Part shown: piece by piece, positions 1 through 12,203 of the stretch
Numbering within the stretch: the first letter of the stretch is position 1
Layout of the letters: every line of letters begins with the position of its first letter
Notes under the pieces: generated by a model
Told to the model about the DNA's origin: nothing
The model's database searches: none
The model's input: the letters and a program-made list of their open reading frames with translations, nothing else
Assembly (NCBI GenBank): GCA_914767715.1
Contig: OU612070.1
Coordinates: 15,703,501 to 15,767,500 of the forward strand
DNA length: 64,000 nt
DNA from: Membranipora membranacea
Taxonomy: Eukaryota; Bryozoa; Gymnolaemata; Cheilostomatida; Membraniporidae
Direction: 5' to 3'
Program-made: the position numbers and the translations under genes

Positions 1-2
1 CT

Positions 3-994
3 CTTCTTGGTACAGCTGATGGTGCTGTCTCCTGTCTTATATCAGTGTTGAATGGCGGCAGACCGGTACTTAGTAGAGAGCACAACTTTCTAACTTGTTT
101 AGCTGGTACAGCAAAAGAAAATCACCCGGACTTAGTTAGAGTCTAGATCGCTGAACTTGAGAGGGATGGAGTGATCATCAATGGCACAACATACAAGGTT
201 TCATTTGAGCTTCTCCCGGTTGACCAGAAGTTTCTCACCATTTTAGCAGGCGAACTCTCCAACTCCTCAACTTATCCCACAACATTCGGTGACATACACA
301 AAGACAAGCTCGGCACTCTATCGCCTGTCAATCAACCATGGCTGTATGGAAAACGAATAACTGATGCTTCCAAAGTATCCAAGTTTAAAGAGAAGAACAA
401 AGTACGTACAAAGATAACACAGTTTATCAGCTCCCTTAGATCTCGCCAGGAGTTTGAGCCGCCTCTTGGAGAGGTAGTGGATAGGGCCCTAATAGATCCC
501 TTACATATCAAAAACAATACATGGGAGAAAGTGAATGAACTGAGGCTCTTCTCAATTCGCGTGCCAAAAAAACTGCAAAGCTAGAAGACCTACCTGAGAC
601 TGATCCTGTTAGCGTGTATAATCGGTGCCTAAAGAATGGAGTGAAAGCAGGAAAAGTCCATAGAAAGTTTAGTAAATGGTATGATGTGGACAGAATTACA
701 CCATGCGACGCCAAGTTCTCATGCCGATTCACTGGAGAGGACTCCACCAAACTTGCGGGCAAATACAGGCTCATCATTGAGAGATTACTGGTTCTGGAAG
801 TAACTAATGCTAGCAAGCTTCGCCTACACGTGATCGGTTTCATCGCTACACAGTTGGCTGTCATCACAGTATTGATGTGCAAGTTTAACATCATGGAAGA
901 TGACATTGCAACTGCCTGTGAAACAGGTCGGTTATATCACAAGGCCCATGTAATATTCTTCACTGCTGGCCTATTACAGTGGACCCTAACCTGA
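3..994 (+). pseudogene. Decayed copy of a multicopy animal gene or transposon family
   Basis: An open reading runs from the window edge, is cut by a TAG at about 147-149, and continues as an open segment at 171-584. A one-base frameshift near 555-565 moves it into the segment that ends at 994. Recognisable stretches are D-P-L-H-I-K-N-N-T-W and, further on, a C-R-F-T-G-E-D-S segment. From memory, similar segments (L-H-I-K-N-N-x-W followed by a Y-R-F-T-G-K/E motif) occur in a large uncharacterised family expanded in cnidarian and sponge genomes. I cannot name its function. The internal stop, the frameshift and the repeat-rich neighbourhood indicate a dead, probably mobile, copy. The 5' end lies outside the window. 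Confidence 0.55.
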
Positions 995-1379
995 GCTTTT
1001 TGTCAATGATGGTTTTCCAGTGGCATAGCTCCTCTGACAGAAATGCTTTAGGTGTAAAGTTGAGGGAACTACCAGCATCTTCTATGATCGATTGTCTTAT
1101 AGATTTTAGATTAGCCATGGTATATGACTAGATGTATACTACAGATTCAAGTTTTAGGACAAGCAAATTTCTTTTTGGAATTTCAGCAGGAAGTTGTATG
1201 AAAACGGAAAAATTAACAAACACTGCGCAAGCCTAAGTTCAACAGTAGAAAATTCCAAAGCCTTAAGCTATTCACAGTGGGTCAAATAATAGAGTACAGG
1301 GGCAGACAACTATTGATCTGAACACATTGTCCCAGTGTGGCTGGTAAATAAGTAAAGGTGAAAAATGGTAGCAGCAGGC

Positions 1380-1790
1380 TATGAGGACAGGGAATGTGGA
1401 CTGTACATCATTAATGTACTTTTTACAGTCTACCATGGACAGCAACTTCCCTCCCTCAATTCTGAAGGTGGTAAGAGCCTGCGCCATGAATAGGAAGATG
1501 GCTCCCTTTCACGAACGCGAGGTGGAGACCAAAACACTTCAACAACTTATTAACCATGTAATCATGGTTGTAATGGTGACAATATTGTACCATCACATAA
1601 CTGTCAGCCAGTGAAAAAAAAAGATTGCTGGTTCACAGCTATGTGAAAAATAGGAGCAGCAGACTATAATGACCAAGTCATTCTAGTAAGTTTTGAGGAC
1701 CATAAACTGAAGAGACCCACCCTATAATCTTGGTTGTAATGATGCCAATTTTGAACAGCTAGAAAAATAATACCTATTGACCAGGACCCT
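1380..1790. repeat. Interspersed repeat, first copy of the 'catgaataggaag' family
   Basis: The sequence recurs with divergence at 2990-3420 and, in pieces, at 7190-7225 and 10765-11215. Shared blocks include a 'tgtactttttacagtctacc' block, a 'gtggtaagagcctg' block, a 'cagccagtgaaaaaaa' block and a 'gcagcagactataatgac' block. No coding potential is kept. It is likely a non-autonomous DNA-transposon derivative (inference). Confidence 0.6.
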
Positions 1791-2025
1791 GGTGAATATC
1801 ATTTATATTGGGACTCACATCATCAATCGGTGCCTAAAATTGTTCCCATAAAACTTGGTGCTTCTCTCTGTGTTTCTAAAGAAGCTAATGGTAAGCAACC
1901 CCAGACTATCTCTGTTTACTAATCTTACTATTCAGTACGGTAAGAAATTCTAACAAAAGAGACAAGCATCCCACCTATATTGAGCTCATTAAACCACCAC
2001 CTTTTTTTGCTATAAATGTTACTGT

Positions 2026-2740
2026 TTGTTGTGGATTAATATTACATTTCACACGAAACTAGATAATGTCCTCAATTACAGGAAGAAGTCAGTTCATCAG
2101 GCACCAGAAAGCAGCGCTCAGACTAAGTCAGCTAAGGTACCCGCAGCGGGGATGTGTACACAGATGAGCAAGCTACTCAGCAATCAAAATCACCACACTG
2201 CTATGCCACGATGAACGATAGCTTTTTATATATATATATATTAGGCTAGAATGCAAAGCTTAATCTAACCATGTCTTGGACTCTCTAGGCCCGCTGCTTA
2301 TCACCAGTCCTAAACTATCATTATTTTTTATTACCCTATTATAACTTATTACTTTATTTGGATCAACCCGGCCTTAAGATTCCAATTCTGTTTGGGGTAA
2401 ACAAGCATGTTGCGAGAGTGTGTAGGGATCATGGATCAATGACATGTATCTGCAATGGAAAGAAATCAATTTTTGACCAGACCAGATTCTATGTTCACAT
2501 AGGATTATCAATGAGAGTATGAATGTTTTGAATGTTTCATCCCCTTGTGAATACTGTTTGAAATAAACAAGCATGTTGTGAGAGCCGGTATGGATCACGG
2601 ATCAGTTACATGTATTTACAATTGAAAGACATTAATTGTTGGCCAGACCAGGGCACTGAGAGACTCTATATTCCTGTAGGATCATTAATGAGAGTAAGAA
2701 TGTTTTGAATGTTTCATCATCTTGTGCTTTTGAAACAGTG
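2026..2740. repeat. Composite interspersed repeat, copy 1 (second copy at 4640-5290)
   Basis: The order of blocks at 2090-2740 (a 'cagttcatcagg' block, a 'gagcaagctactcag' block, a 'ttaggctagaatgcaaag' block, then two tandem 'aaacaagcatgttg...ggatcatggatcaat' units) recurs in the same order at 4640-5290. Further partial copies of the last unit lie at about 5970-6230, 6640-7000 and 9430-9745. A short TA microsatellite sits at about 2226-2243. The unit contains a 'gactgagtgcccgatatac' block that reads T-E-C-P-I-Y-K-P, like the D-x-T-E core of IS5-type transposases, but no intact frame. Confidence 0.65.
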
Positions 2741-2784
2741 GCTTATAAAGAATAAAAATTACACAAACCCTATTGATACTTATC

Positions 2785-2960
2785 TCACTGCTCTTTTACT
2801 ATTCTGCTTTTTGTTCCTTTTGTTCATTGATGATTTGGAATTTGTTTCTGGATTTATCTTCTTTACAATGGCTATGGCTTTACAATGATGGGGTGGGTTC
2901 AGCCCATCAACCAAGTGGATGTAGAAGGTATATTGGCATTTTTTGAAAATTATTAATTAT
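2785..2960 (+). mobile_element. PIF/Harbinger-derived fragment
   Basis: This is a degenerate copy of the segment at 9790-9990 that encodes the N-terminal part of a Harbinger transposase. It shares the 'ttgttccttttgttca', 'ttatcttctttacaatggct' and 'cccatcaaccaagt' blocks in the same order. Frames are broken, so it is a non-autonomous or dead copy. Confidence 0.5.
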
Positions 2961-3240
2961 ATATTGATGTGATTCACAGTCTTCCGGGAATGTGGACTGT
3001 ACATCGCTAATGTACTTTTTACAGTCTACCATGGCCAGCAACTTGCCTCCCCCGATTGTGAAGGTGGTAAGAGCCTGTGCAATGAATAGGAAGAAGGTTT
3101 CCTGTCACGAACGGGAGGTGGAGTCCAAAACAACTACAGAATGATGACAGTATAACCTCGGTACACCCTCCACACCACCTCAACACTTTATCAACCATGT
3201 AATCATGGTTGTGATAATGACAACATTGTACCATCACATA

Positions 3241-3925
3241 ACTGTCAGCCAGTGAAAAAAAAAATATTGCTGGTTTACAGCAATGTGAAAAATAGGAGCA
3301 GCAGACTATAATGACAAAGTCATTCTAGAATGTTTTGAGAACCATAAACTGAAGAGATCCACACTATAATCATGGTTGTAATGATGCCAATTTTGACTTT
3401 TTACTGCTTTTAATGCAGTTAGTTCAATACGGCTAGAGTGGTTAGAAACAGTACAACCACATAACTGCCAGCCAATGAAAAAAAAGGGTTTTGCTTTTCA
3501 GCCGTGTGATAAATAGTAGCAGCAGGCTATAGGGACACAGTCATTCTGGAATGTGGACTGTGTTTGAAAACGATCAACTGAAGAGATTAACCCTGTAATA
3601 ATGGTTGCAATGATGCCAATATTGAAGAAGACTTTTTAATGATTTCAATGCTGTTAGTCCCCTGCAGGTAGCGTGGTTAGGAAAGGTACCACCCCATAAA
3701 CGCCATCCAGTGAACAAAAAGTTTGCTGGTTCATATGCGGAAAAATGGGAGCAGCAGACTATAAGGACAGAGTCTTTCTTGAATGTGGTCTGTGCTTTGA
3801 GAATGATGAACTGAAGAGATTAACCCTGTTATCATGGTTGTAAGGATGCCAACATTGAAGAAGACTTTTTAATGCCTTTAATGGTGTTAATTCCCTGAGG
3901 GTAGAGTGGTTTGAAACATGCCATC
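3241..3925. repeat. Tandem degenerate repeat, about 225-235-bp unit, three copies
   Basis: The anchor 'cagccagtga' and its variants occur at about 3247, 3470 and 3705. Each is followed by a 'gctggttcaca' block, a 'gcagcagactata' block, 'aactgaagagat' and an 'atcatggttgtaa' block. Related single units occur at 1600-1790 and 10950-11215, which suggests local tandem amplification of one interspersed family. Confidence 0.6.
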
Positions 3926-3927
3926 AG

Positions 3928-4575
3928 TTGGCGTACACCGACCCACTCTTGCGACCGATCAACCCTACTTATTGCATGAAATGTCTTAGGGGTCTTCTAC
4001 CAATGTCAAACAAAGCACTATTACCCTCTAAACCATATAATGTTTTAAAGATGTACCAGCAGGCGTCTAAGATGACAGATCTAAATCTGACGTCTGCTAA
4101 AATTCAAGGTACTGTTGTAACAGAATGTGACTGTACAATATGTCCTGCTGGCAAAGGGAAACATGTTTTGCAGAAATGGTGCCAAGAGTCGTACATCATG
4201 ACCCAGATAACCCTAACTCTGCTATCGTGCAATCACTCAGGGCGGAGAGCCAGCTGCGAAATTCCAGAAATTCTCACCAGTCTCCATTTCTGCTGGCGTT
4301 CTGTAGCGATGGATGTGTCTGAATCGGAAACTAGCAGCAGCTGTGTGGATATGATGTGGATTGAGGCTTTAGGCATCAGCCTGTATAAAATCAGTAATGA
4401 CAGTGGTTTCCTTTGTTCATTTGTCAACAACTCGGGGAACATAATAAATGAATCAAAAATCACTAAAGAAATGAAGAAATACAAAGATCAGTATTCCAGC
4501 AAAATGGAGCAACATCTCATCAAGGAACCTGCATGTGATTGGAAAGATACTAAAAAGTGGATAACCAACATCTAA
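3928..4575 (+). CDS. Hypothetical open frame of 215 codons in repeat DNA
   Basis: This is an unrecognised open frame. It includes a Cys-rich stretch (C-D-C-T-I-C-P) near residues 69-75 and a lysine-rich C-terminus. An overlapping second frame is also open across 4140-4322, so coding status and frame are unclear. Its first about 60 bp are repeated at about 17470-17530, where the frame is lost. It lies between two repeat blocks and probably belongs to a transposon or its relic rather than to a host gene. No splice signals or family motifs support it. Confidence 0.25.
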   Translation: MAYTDPLLRPINPTYCMKCLRGLLPMSNKALLPSKPYNVLKMYQQASKMTDLNLTSAKIQGTVVTECDCTICPAGKGKHVLQKWCQESYIMTQITLTLLSCNHSGRRASCEIPEILTSLHFCWRSVAMDVSESETSSSCVDMMWIEALGISLYKISNDSGFLCSFVNNSGNIINESKITKEMKKYKDQYSSKMEQHLIKEPACDWKDTKKWITNI

Positions 4576-4639
4576 CCGGTAAAAAAAAACAGGCAAGGTC
4601 AGAGCACCAAGAGATATCAAGTACCCAGAAGTAGAAGTT

Positions 4640-5290
4640 GTCAGTTCATCAGGAACAAGAAAACAGCTCTCAGTCCAGGTCAGCTAAGATGCTCGCAGTG
4701 ATGATGTATGCACAAATGAGCAAGCTACTCAGTAAACTAAATCACCCTACTGCTATGCCATGATGAACGATGAAATGATAGCTTATTGTATTAGGCTAGA
4801 ATGCAAAGATAAATTTGACCATTTTTTTGGACTCTCTGCTGCTGTTATCACCTTAACTACCATTATTATTTATTACCCTGATATGACTTTATTTGGATCA
4901 ACCGGCCTTAAAATTTCTATACTGTTTGGAATGAACAAGCATGTTGTGAGAGCGTGTATGCATCATGGATCAATTACATGTATATGCAATGGAAAGAAAT
5001 AAATTTTTAGCCAGACCAGACCAGATTCTATGTTCACATAGGATTATCAAAGAGAGTATGAATGTTTTAAATGTTTCATCCCCTTGTGAATACTGTTTGA
5101 AATAAACAAGAATGTTGTGAGAGTGGGAATGGATCATGGATCAATTACTTGAATCTGAAATGGAAAGAAATCGGTCGTTGGCTGGACAAGGGCACTGAGA
5201 GACTCTATGTTCCTGTAGGATTATCAATGAGAGTATGAATGTTTCGAATGTTGCACCAACTTGTGCTTTTGAAACTTTGGCTTTTAAACA
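4640..5290. repeat. Composite interspersed repeat, copy 2
   Basis: This is a second, diverged copy of the block order seen at 2090-2740, including the two tandem 'aaacaagcatgttgtgagag' units. See copy 1 for the shared anchors. Confidence 0.65.
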
Positions 5291-5299
5291 GACACACCC

Positions 5300-6580
5300 A
5301 CATACATCACTGATCATTGATGGGACCGAGTGTCAGATATACAAGCCATAGAAGGGATCTGCCAAAGACGCTGCTAAAGCAACTGCAGCTGAAGCACAGG
5401 CCGGGGTAATTAACCTCTTTGTAAAAGTTTGCTGCAACCCCGGGTACCAAGAGGAGGGCCACCACAACTATGGTAACACCGACTTGTTACGACAATAATC
5501 AGAATGAATATACATCAACCACCTCCCGGAAATACCACAAGAGGGGGAGGAGACTGCCCCCAACAGCTCCTCTGAAGATTCAGATCGGAAGTAAATCTCT
5601 TCCTCCCTTTCACAATTGACTTGACTTCAGGCTGTATGTGGTGTCATGACAAATCATGCTGATGATATTATGTACTCTTTATTATGTCAACTGACTCACT
5701 ATTCTCTATTAATCCTTATCACAATCATTATTATTATACACAATAAACTCAAATACAGTTTAACTAAGAATCGATTAAGAAATATTGTAAATTAAGAATA
5801 ATTAATGTTCAAAAGAAAGTAATTAAAAACAGCCAGATAGTCTGCCAGATAGCTGTGATAGTGAGCCAGATAGTCTGTGAATAGAGTGGTGGCCAACCCA
5901 CCAACTAATTACAAAAACAGCTGAGTGCTCCAGTGGTTGTTTATATTGTAACATTGCAGTTATCATCATGATAAACTGGCCAGACCAGGGCACTGTGAGA
6001 CTCTATGTCCCTGTAGGATTATCAATGAGAGTATGAATGTTTGGAATGTTCCATCCCCTTGTGCATTTGAAACTGTGGCTTTTAAGAAGACATAGTCACG
6101 CACATGACTGATCATTGATGGAACTGAGTGCCCGATATACAAGCTATTGAAGCCACTAGCTCAACATGAGACATTCTTGCATGCGGCATCAGTACTGTCA
6201 CCGGGACTATCAGAATGCTTGTTAAATAAATATATGAGCATGTCCATAAATAGAATAAGCCATGACTTCATAGCAGACCTCTAGTGTCATTTAGAGTAAT
6301 CGCAACTTTAACCCTGATGCCTTGATGATCCTATTTCTACTTTGTATATTTCTTAAAACAGTGTCCTAATATCAGATCACATTTGCTTAAAGTCAGATCT
6401 CATATACTATTACTACTTTTATTTTACAATCTACTTACTTTTCAAAGTATTCTACCTTTCTGCTACCTCCAGACCTACCTCTTTTATACAATCTCACGCA
6501 AGATCTCATTTACATATTATTTTATTATTTACTTCAGGCCAAAATTCAGTGAACTCGTCATTCACAGATTGGGATGCAGT
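5300..6580. other. No gene seen; one partial repeat unit at about 5970-6230
   Basis: Only short frames without recognisable motifs were found. A partial copy of the 'ggccagaccag...gagtatgaatgttt...ccgatatacaag' unit lies at about 5970-6230. A small direct repeat of 'agccagatagtctg' occurs at about 5831-5880. Confidence 0.5.
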
Positions 6581-7000
6581 GTATAATAAGAACTCATGAG
6601 CGTCTTTCATCGAGGATTGCCATGACCAAAAGGAAATCCCAATCGCCAAACCCTGAGATTTCAATACTGTTTGGAATAAACAAGCATGTTGTGAGAGTGG
6701 GTATGGATCATGGATCAATTACTTGTATATGCAATGGAAATGAATCAATTGTTGGCCAGACCAGACCAGATTTTATGTTCACATAGGATTATCAAAGAGA
6801 GTATGAATGTTTTGAATATTCCACCCTCTTGTGCATTTGAAACTGTAACATACCAGGATACATGACTGATTTTGATAGGACTGAGTGCCCGATATACAAG
6901 CCATTGAAGCCATTTGCTCAACAGAAGACATTCTCGCATGCGGCATCAGTCCTGTCACCAGGGCCGCTATGTGAATGCAGGTTGAATAAATATATATAAA
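6580..7000. repeat. Interspersed repeat, partial copy
   Basis: It begins with the 'actcatgagcg...gaggattgccatgacc' module, also present at about 7045-7085 and 10665-10705, followed by the 'aaacaagcatgttgtgagag' module. The modules are shuffled relative to the other copies, consistent with nested insertions. Confidence 0.55.
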
Positions 7001-7325
7001 TAATAGTGAACTCGTCATTCACAGATTGGGATGCAGTGTATAATTAGAACTCATCAGCGTTTTTCAGAGAGGATTGCCAAGACCCGGAAATAGGTTTCGA
7101 ATCCATGCCTCACGATACCACCAAATAAATGCCAGTGAAACAAAATTAAATGCTTTTAATGCTGTTTGTTCCTTGTGGGTAGAGTGGTAAGAAACATTAC
7201 CACCACACAACAGCTGCCAGCCAGTGAAAAAAAAAAGAGAGAGTGATAGCACTAGCAGTATTACCTCAGAGAGAGTGTCAGCCTCCAACTCCACCAAAGA
7301 TATCATTACATTTGAGATAAAGTGA

Positions 7326-7580
7326 TACATCGCAGCTGCTCGTCCTAATGCCGACAGCAACCCTCTGGAGTGGTGGAAGGCCAACATGCACACATACCCA
7401 TTACTTGCCTTTCAGGCTCGTAAATTCTTAGGGATTCAAGGTAGCTCAGTGGCTGCTGAGCGTGTATTCTTTACTGCTGGTCTAGTCATAAATGCCCAAA
7501 GGAGCTCAATTCACCCAGGTATGGCCAATATGCTGATATTTCTCAATAAAAACTTAAAACAATTTCCAAATATTTAAAAC
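7326..7580 (+). pseudogene. hAT transposase, C-terminal dimerisation domain relic
   Basis: About 84 codons end at a natural stop. The translation shows the hAT C-terminal signature: N-P-L-E-W-W, then Y-P-L-L-A-F-Q-A-R-K-F-L-G-I, then S-S-V-A-A-E-R-V-F-x-x-A-G and L-x-x-N near the end. The matching catalytic region upstream is missing or replaced by unrelated repeat, so this is a 5'-truncated remnant. The hAT family would supply the dimerisation surface of a DDE/RNase H transposase. Confidence 0.8.
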
Positions 7581-9429
7581 TCAGCAAATAAAATTGAAAG
7601 GATCGAACGAGCCAATATTAAGTCCAGCGGATTTACTATTGGTTTGCCTCAGCACAACAACGAGGTTATGGCTCACCAAGATGATATCGCTTTATTGAAT
7701 CATTATATTTTTTCATAGGTTATTAATGTAGTCATAGCATATCAACTAGCAAGAATCAACTATCTGTGGTATTATTTGATGTCAATGGCAGCACCTATCG
7801 CATATTATCTTCGGAGTTTGTTTGGGACTTCCGTACAGCATTATTACCTTTCATACACATAAATGGTGGAACCAACGAGCATTATTAGTCTTAAAACATG
7901 ATTCAGTTTGCCTTTTGTGTCACAGTACAGCCATCACCATGATCTACTTACCTGTTGATTTTTGCAATTAGGATTTTCTTGTCCATGTAGCACCTTACTC
8001 TCTCAGACTTTGCATCAACTAGATTTACCGTCCTTTTTCCATACCATATCCTTCCTATAGTATAGTTACGGTATTTAATCATGAGCTACTAGAATTGAGC
8101 AATCACATATTTTGGCTACTACTGCCGATCACAGTCGCACAACTAGATTTGCCTTACTGGGTCAATGCCCATGCCATTTCCGATAGTATGCTTTTATATA
8201 TAGTACTTTATTATTATCTAGTGCAAGAGGAGAATGGAATTCAATTCCAAATCCATGCCTAGATTTGAGCAAACACTTTTATTTGGCTACGGCCAGTAAG
8301 AGTTTTCACATTAACAATTCTTGAAAAATATAATAGTTTGACACTTCCTGTATCAATTGTTTTGCTGATAGATTCCAATCATAGCTATGAATAGTTTGTT
8401 ACTACTTAGTTTACTCCTTGGTTTACTACCTACCAGGTGCTCTAGCAGTCTTCCAGTGAAATTATCATTTTACCAGCATACAAAACACTCCATGCTGATG
8501 GTTTTTGAGGCTGTTAGTCTACTACAAATATCTGACAGTCCATGACCTAGATTATTAGTGCAGCACTCTGTGCTGTTGCTAATTTTAATACAGCAGGATT
8601 CACTATGAAGTGCAACAGTTGTATTGGCAGGCACGCATTCCTTCTATCATGCGGGTAAAAGGTGATACTTGCAATGACCAATAAGATAGCTCAGAAATGT
8701 AAACAATAACAATAGTTATTGGATTACTATACATGGGGGCTCGGCACCTATTGCCCAATCAGATGTAATGAAATGATGTAGTAGGAGGACACAACTCATT
8801 CAACCTGTGCTATATCATGTTCAATGGTGATGCATTTAAGTCACTGAGTGGGTACGGGAATGGGTGTGTGTGCCTGTTGTTTTCTTCTACTCCATTGTGT
8901 TGCTGTAAGTATAACCACACAATGTTAGTGTAACTTTCAAACTTTTATTTCTGTGCCTCGTTACTGTACTACTTACTTACTGAATATTTACCATGAAACT
9001 TTTAACCTTTTAACTTTTGACTCTTTGTTACTGTAATATTTACGGAGTATTTAGCATGAAACTGTCAACCTTGATAATATAATAATTAAATTTATCGATA
9101 TTTCTTTCACTCTATAGTCTATGCCCTTGTGTCACTGGAGGCATTAGAATATTTAGCTTGTTACTTGGAACCTTTTGTTGTTATTTCTGTTCTTTTCTAC
9201 TACTGAAGTAAAGTAGTACTAAAAGATAGTACAAAATGCAAAAAAAATACAAATCTTGATAACTAGAAATGCTGCTTTCTCACAGGTGCCTTGTAACTGT
9301 GGTGTGCTTATTTGCTAATAATGCTGTGTTTTATTTATTCCCGTCTGGGGCAACCCGACCCGGCCCGGTGCTGCTTGGTAACCGAAACCCGAAAACCTGA
9401 CCGGGTACTGAATTTTTGAACCTGTTCCA
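7581..9429. other. No gene or repeat recognised
   Basis: About 1.85 kb of AT-rich sequence has only short frames. No splice-linked coding segments or terminal repeats were noticed. Confidence 0.4.
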
Positions 9430-9745
9430 GCCTTAGTATGGATCATTGAGCAATTACATATATCTGCAATGGAGAGAAATCAATTGTTGGCCAGACCAGA
9501 TTCTATTTCACATAGGATTATCAAAGAGAGTATGAATGTTTTGAATACTACACCCTCTTGTGCATTTGAAACTGTGACTTATAAACAGACATGCCAAGAT
9601 ACATTACTGATCGTTGATTGGACTGAGTGCCCGATATACAAGCCATGGAAGTCACTAGCTCAACAGCTAGTGACAGTCTTACATGCGGCATCATTTCTGT
9701 CACCAGGACTATCAGAATACTGGTTGACTAAATATATGTCATAAA
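9430..9745. repeat. Interspersed repeat, partial copy with transposase-like wording
   Basis: This is another copy of the 'ggatcattgagcaattaca...ggccagaccag...cccgatatacaagcc' unit. One frame is open at 9469-9744 and contains D-W-T-E-C-P-I-Y-K-P, reminiscent of the D-x-T-E core of IS5/DDE-type transposases. The other copies are broken in this frame, so coding is doubtful. Confidence 0.5.
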
Positions 9746-9746
9746 T

Positions 9747-10433
9747 ATGTCATGTCGGTACCTTCTTCAGAAAGGATGTGACACAAACCTGCAGAATATT
9801 GAAATTTATCTCACTGCTTTTTTATTATCTTTTTTGCGTTCCTTTTGTTCAATTATCATGGATGATGCTTACTGCTGGGTTTATCTTCTTTACAATGGCT
9901 ATGACTATTCCGACCCAGCAAAAGAGAGGCGGTGGGTTCATCCCATCAACCAAGTTAGGGATGGGGAAGGTGCATTGACATTATTAATGGAAATATTTCA
10001 AACATAGTTCCCGGATAAACGTACACAGTGTATGAGAGTGTCGAAAGACAACTTTGATGTGATACTTATTCATGTGAGGCGGGCAATTGAGAAAAGACAC
10101 ACACACCGAAGAAATGCCATTCCAGCTGACCAAAGACCATGTGCAACACTATTTTATCTGGCAAATGGTGATGCCATTAAATTGTTGGCACTGTTGTTCA
10201 GGATGGGTGAATCAACTGTTAGATCTATAATCTACGAGACCAGGCTATACAAGACACCATGGCTGCAGAGTATCTTAAAACTCATCAGAGTAATGATGAC
10301 TGGCGAAAGGTGACCACTGGATTTGAGAGGCATTGGAACTTCCAAAACTGTGTTGGTGCCTTAGTGATGGAGAACACTGCAATGTACAGGGATAAGCTAG
10401 GCCTGCTAAGACATAAAATATAATTTGGTTTTA
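9747..10433 (+). pseudogene. PIF/Harbinger transposase (HARBI1-like), broken
   Basis: Three open segments chain into the N-terminal half of a Harbinger transposase. 9747-10007 has W-V-H-P-I-N near its end. 10032-10313 has F-D-V-I-L-I-H-V-R-R-A-I-E-K, then A-T-L-F-Y-L-A-N-G-D, then F-R-M-G-E-S-T-V-R-S-I-I-Y-E-T. A shifted frame from 10254 has W-N-F-Q-N-C-V-G-A-L-V-M-E-N, which matches the family W-x-F-x-x-C-x-G-A-x-D-G-x-H with the catalytic Asp lost. Frames break at about 10008 and 10250, and the C-terminal half of the DDE domain is absent. It is a dead copy. Confidence 0.8.
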
Positions 10434-11225
10434 GGGAAGCATGTCAACTACCTTGAGAAGAAATCACGAAGTGAAAAAAAATACAGGAAAAAAAAGTAAA
10501 AAGGATTCGCAATTGTCAGAATTTCTTGGATTAGAGTACTTCCATCACGAGATAATAACTGAAAACTACGGTCTACCAAAAACACCCAAGCCACAAAGAA
10601 AGAAAAATTACTAAGGGATTTGCAGCCGGCCAATACAATTTGCCTTTGGTACCATAATGTATAATAGGAACGCATGAGCGTTTTTCAGAGAGGATTGTTA
10701 TGACCAAAAGGAAAAAGGTTTCGAATCTGTGCCTCACAATACCACCAAATAACTGCAAGCCAATTCCGAAGGTGGTAAGAGTCTGTGCCATGAATAGGAA
10801 GAAGGCTCCCCTTCATGATCGCGAGGTGGAGTTGCAAACAACTACAGATGACAGTATTACCTAGGCACTCTTCACACCACCCAAACAGCTAGCCAGACAA
10901 GCCGTCTTTATTAGTACACCCTCCACATCAACCACTGTGGAGGTCTCTCTGGAATGTTGACTGTCCTTCGAAAATGAGGAACTGAAAAGATTAACCCTGT
11001 AATCCTGGTTGTAATGATGAAAATATTGGGCGAGACTTATTGATGCTGTTAGTATCCTGTAGGTGATCAGAAAAAGTACCACCACATAACTGCGAGTTTG
11101 CTGGCTCACAGCTGTGTAAAAAAAAGGGAGTGGCAGACAATAAGGAAACAGTCTTTCTGGAATGTGGACTGTGCTTTGAAAATGATGAACTTAAGAGATT
11201 GACCATATAATCATGGTCATATCTT
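10434..11225. repeat. Shuffled repeat fragments
   Basis: Modules recur here from elsewhere: 'cgcatgagcgtttttcagag' (also about 6590 and 7045), 'gaaggtggtaagag...gccatgaatagg' (also about 1465 and 3060), and two copies of the 'gctggctcacagctgtg...aatgatgaac' unit at about 10950-11215. No intact coding sequence. Confidence 0.5.
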
Positions 11226-11285
11226 CTGCGTAATAAGTACTTGGCTATCTACATGACTTCGGTAAGTTAATTACCTTAGCTTTAA

Positions 11286-11868
11286 AAAAGTCAAAAATGA
11301 CGTAATGAGTTGAGGGCGGATTTCAATCGATTCATGACACAACAGACAAAGGACCCTGGTAACTGATAAAGTTCGACGGAATCGTAAGGTTCTTATTTAT
11401 GAGAATCTTAACGAACACTGGCACAGATTTATTGCGTCATCGAAGGTTTGTACAGCTCATGCTGATGTAACCTCAATAGTTATCTTTCTTCGTTGGTCAG
11501 ACATTATTTCAGCCTTCCTATGGCTTTATCTTTAGCATATTTAGCGCTTTACTGCACATAAGCCATGTCCGCCACTAATCTTGAATAGGCCAAAATAAAC
11601 AAAAGTGAGCTAATGAGTTTAGGGCGGATTTCAATTGGGAATGACACCATATACTAAGGACCCTGGTAATAGATAAAGTTAAATGGAATTAAAAGATTCT
11701 TATTTATCAGGATCTTAACGAACAGTGGCACAGATTTACTGTGTCATCTGTCAGAAAAAGTTCTGTACTGCTCATGCTGATGTAAGAACCTCAATAGTTG
11801 CCATTTGGTAATCTGTCGTTGTTGGTCAGACATGATTTCAGTCTTTCTATGGCTTTACCTTTAACATA
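11286..11868. repeat. Tandem repeat, about 307-bp unit, copies 1 and 2 (left of the insertion)
   Basis: The anchor 'agggcgga' lies at 11313 and 11621, a spacing of 308 bp. Shared blocks include 'ggaccctggtaa', 'cttaacgaaca', 'ggcacagattta' and 'gctcatgctgatgtaa'. Copy 3 resumes after the transposon at 16027 with its anchor at 16085. Removing the 4,156-bp insert and its 2-bp duplication gives a spacing of 306 bp, so the three units were contiguous before insertion. Confidence 0.85.
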
Positions 11869-11900
11869 TGTGTCACGGCATAACAAAATGCAATCTAAGT
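11869..11900 (+). repeat. Left terminal inverted repeat of the DUF7869-like element
   Basis: It starts TGTGTCACGGCATAAC and is preceded by TA. It pairs with 15993-16024 with two mismatches, both near the outer end. Confidence 0.9.
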
Positions 11901-12203
11901 CGCATTCACTATAGTGTTATAATGAGTCATTGAAGTGGAACTACTTATAAAATGACATGTGCTCATGTTTTGACTTTTAATTTGTTTCTGACCAATTAAA
12001 ACCTCCTCTTTCATTCTAGAGTATTTTTGAGCCAATCAGATAACTACAAGTATGAGCAAAAGAGGTTTGAAAGCAACCCTTCCATAGTTACTATGGACAG
12101 CCTAAGTTTCTTATGACATTTTTAACAATCAGAGGACGGGCGTCGCGCTACCCACCCGCACTAAAATAAAAAAGTACATTCACACAATGCTTGTTGTTTA
12201 AAA

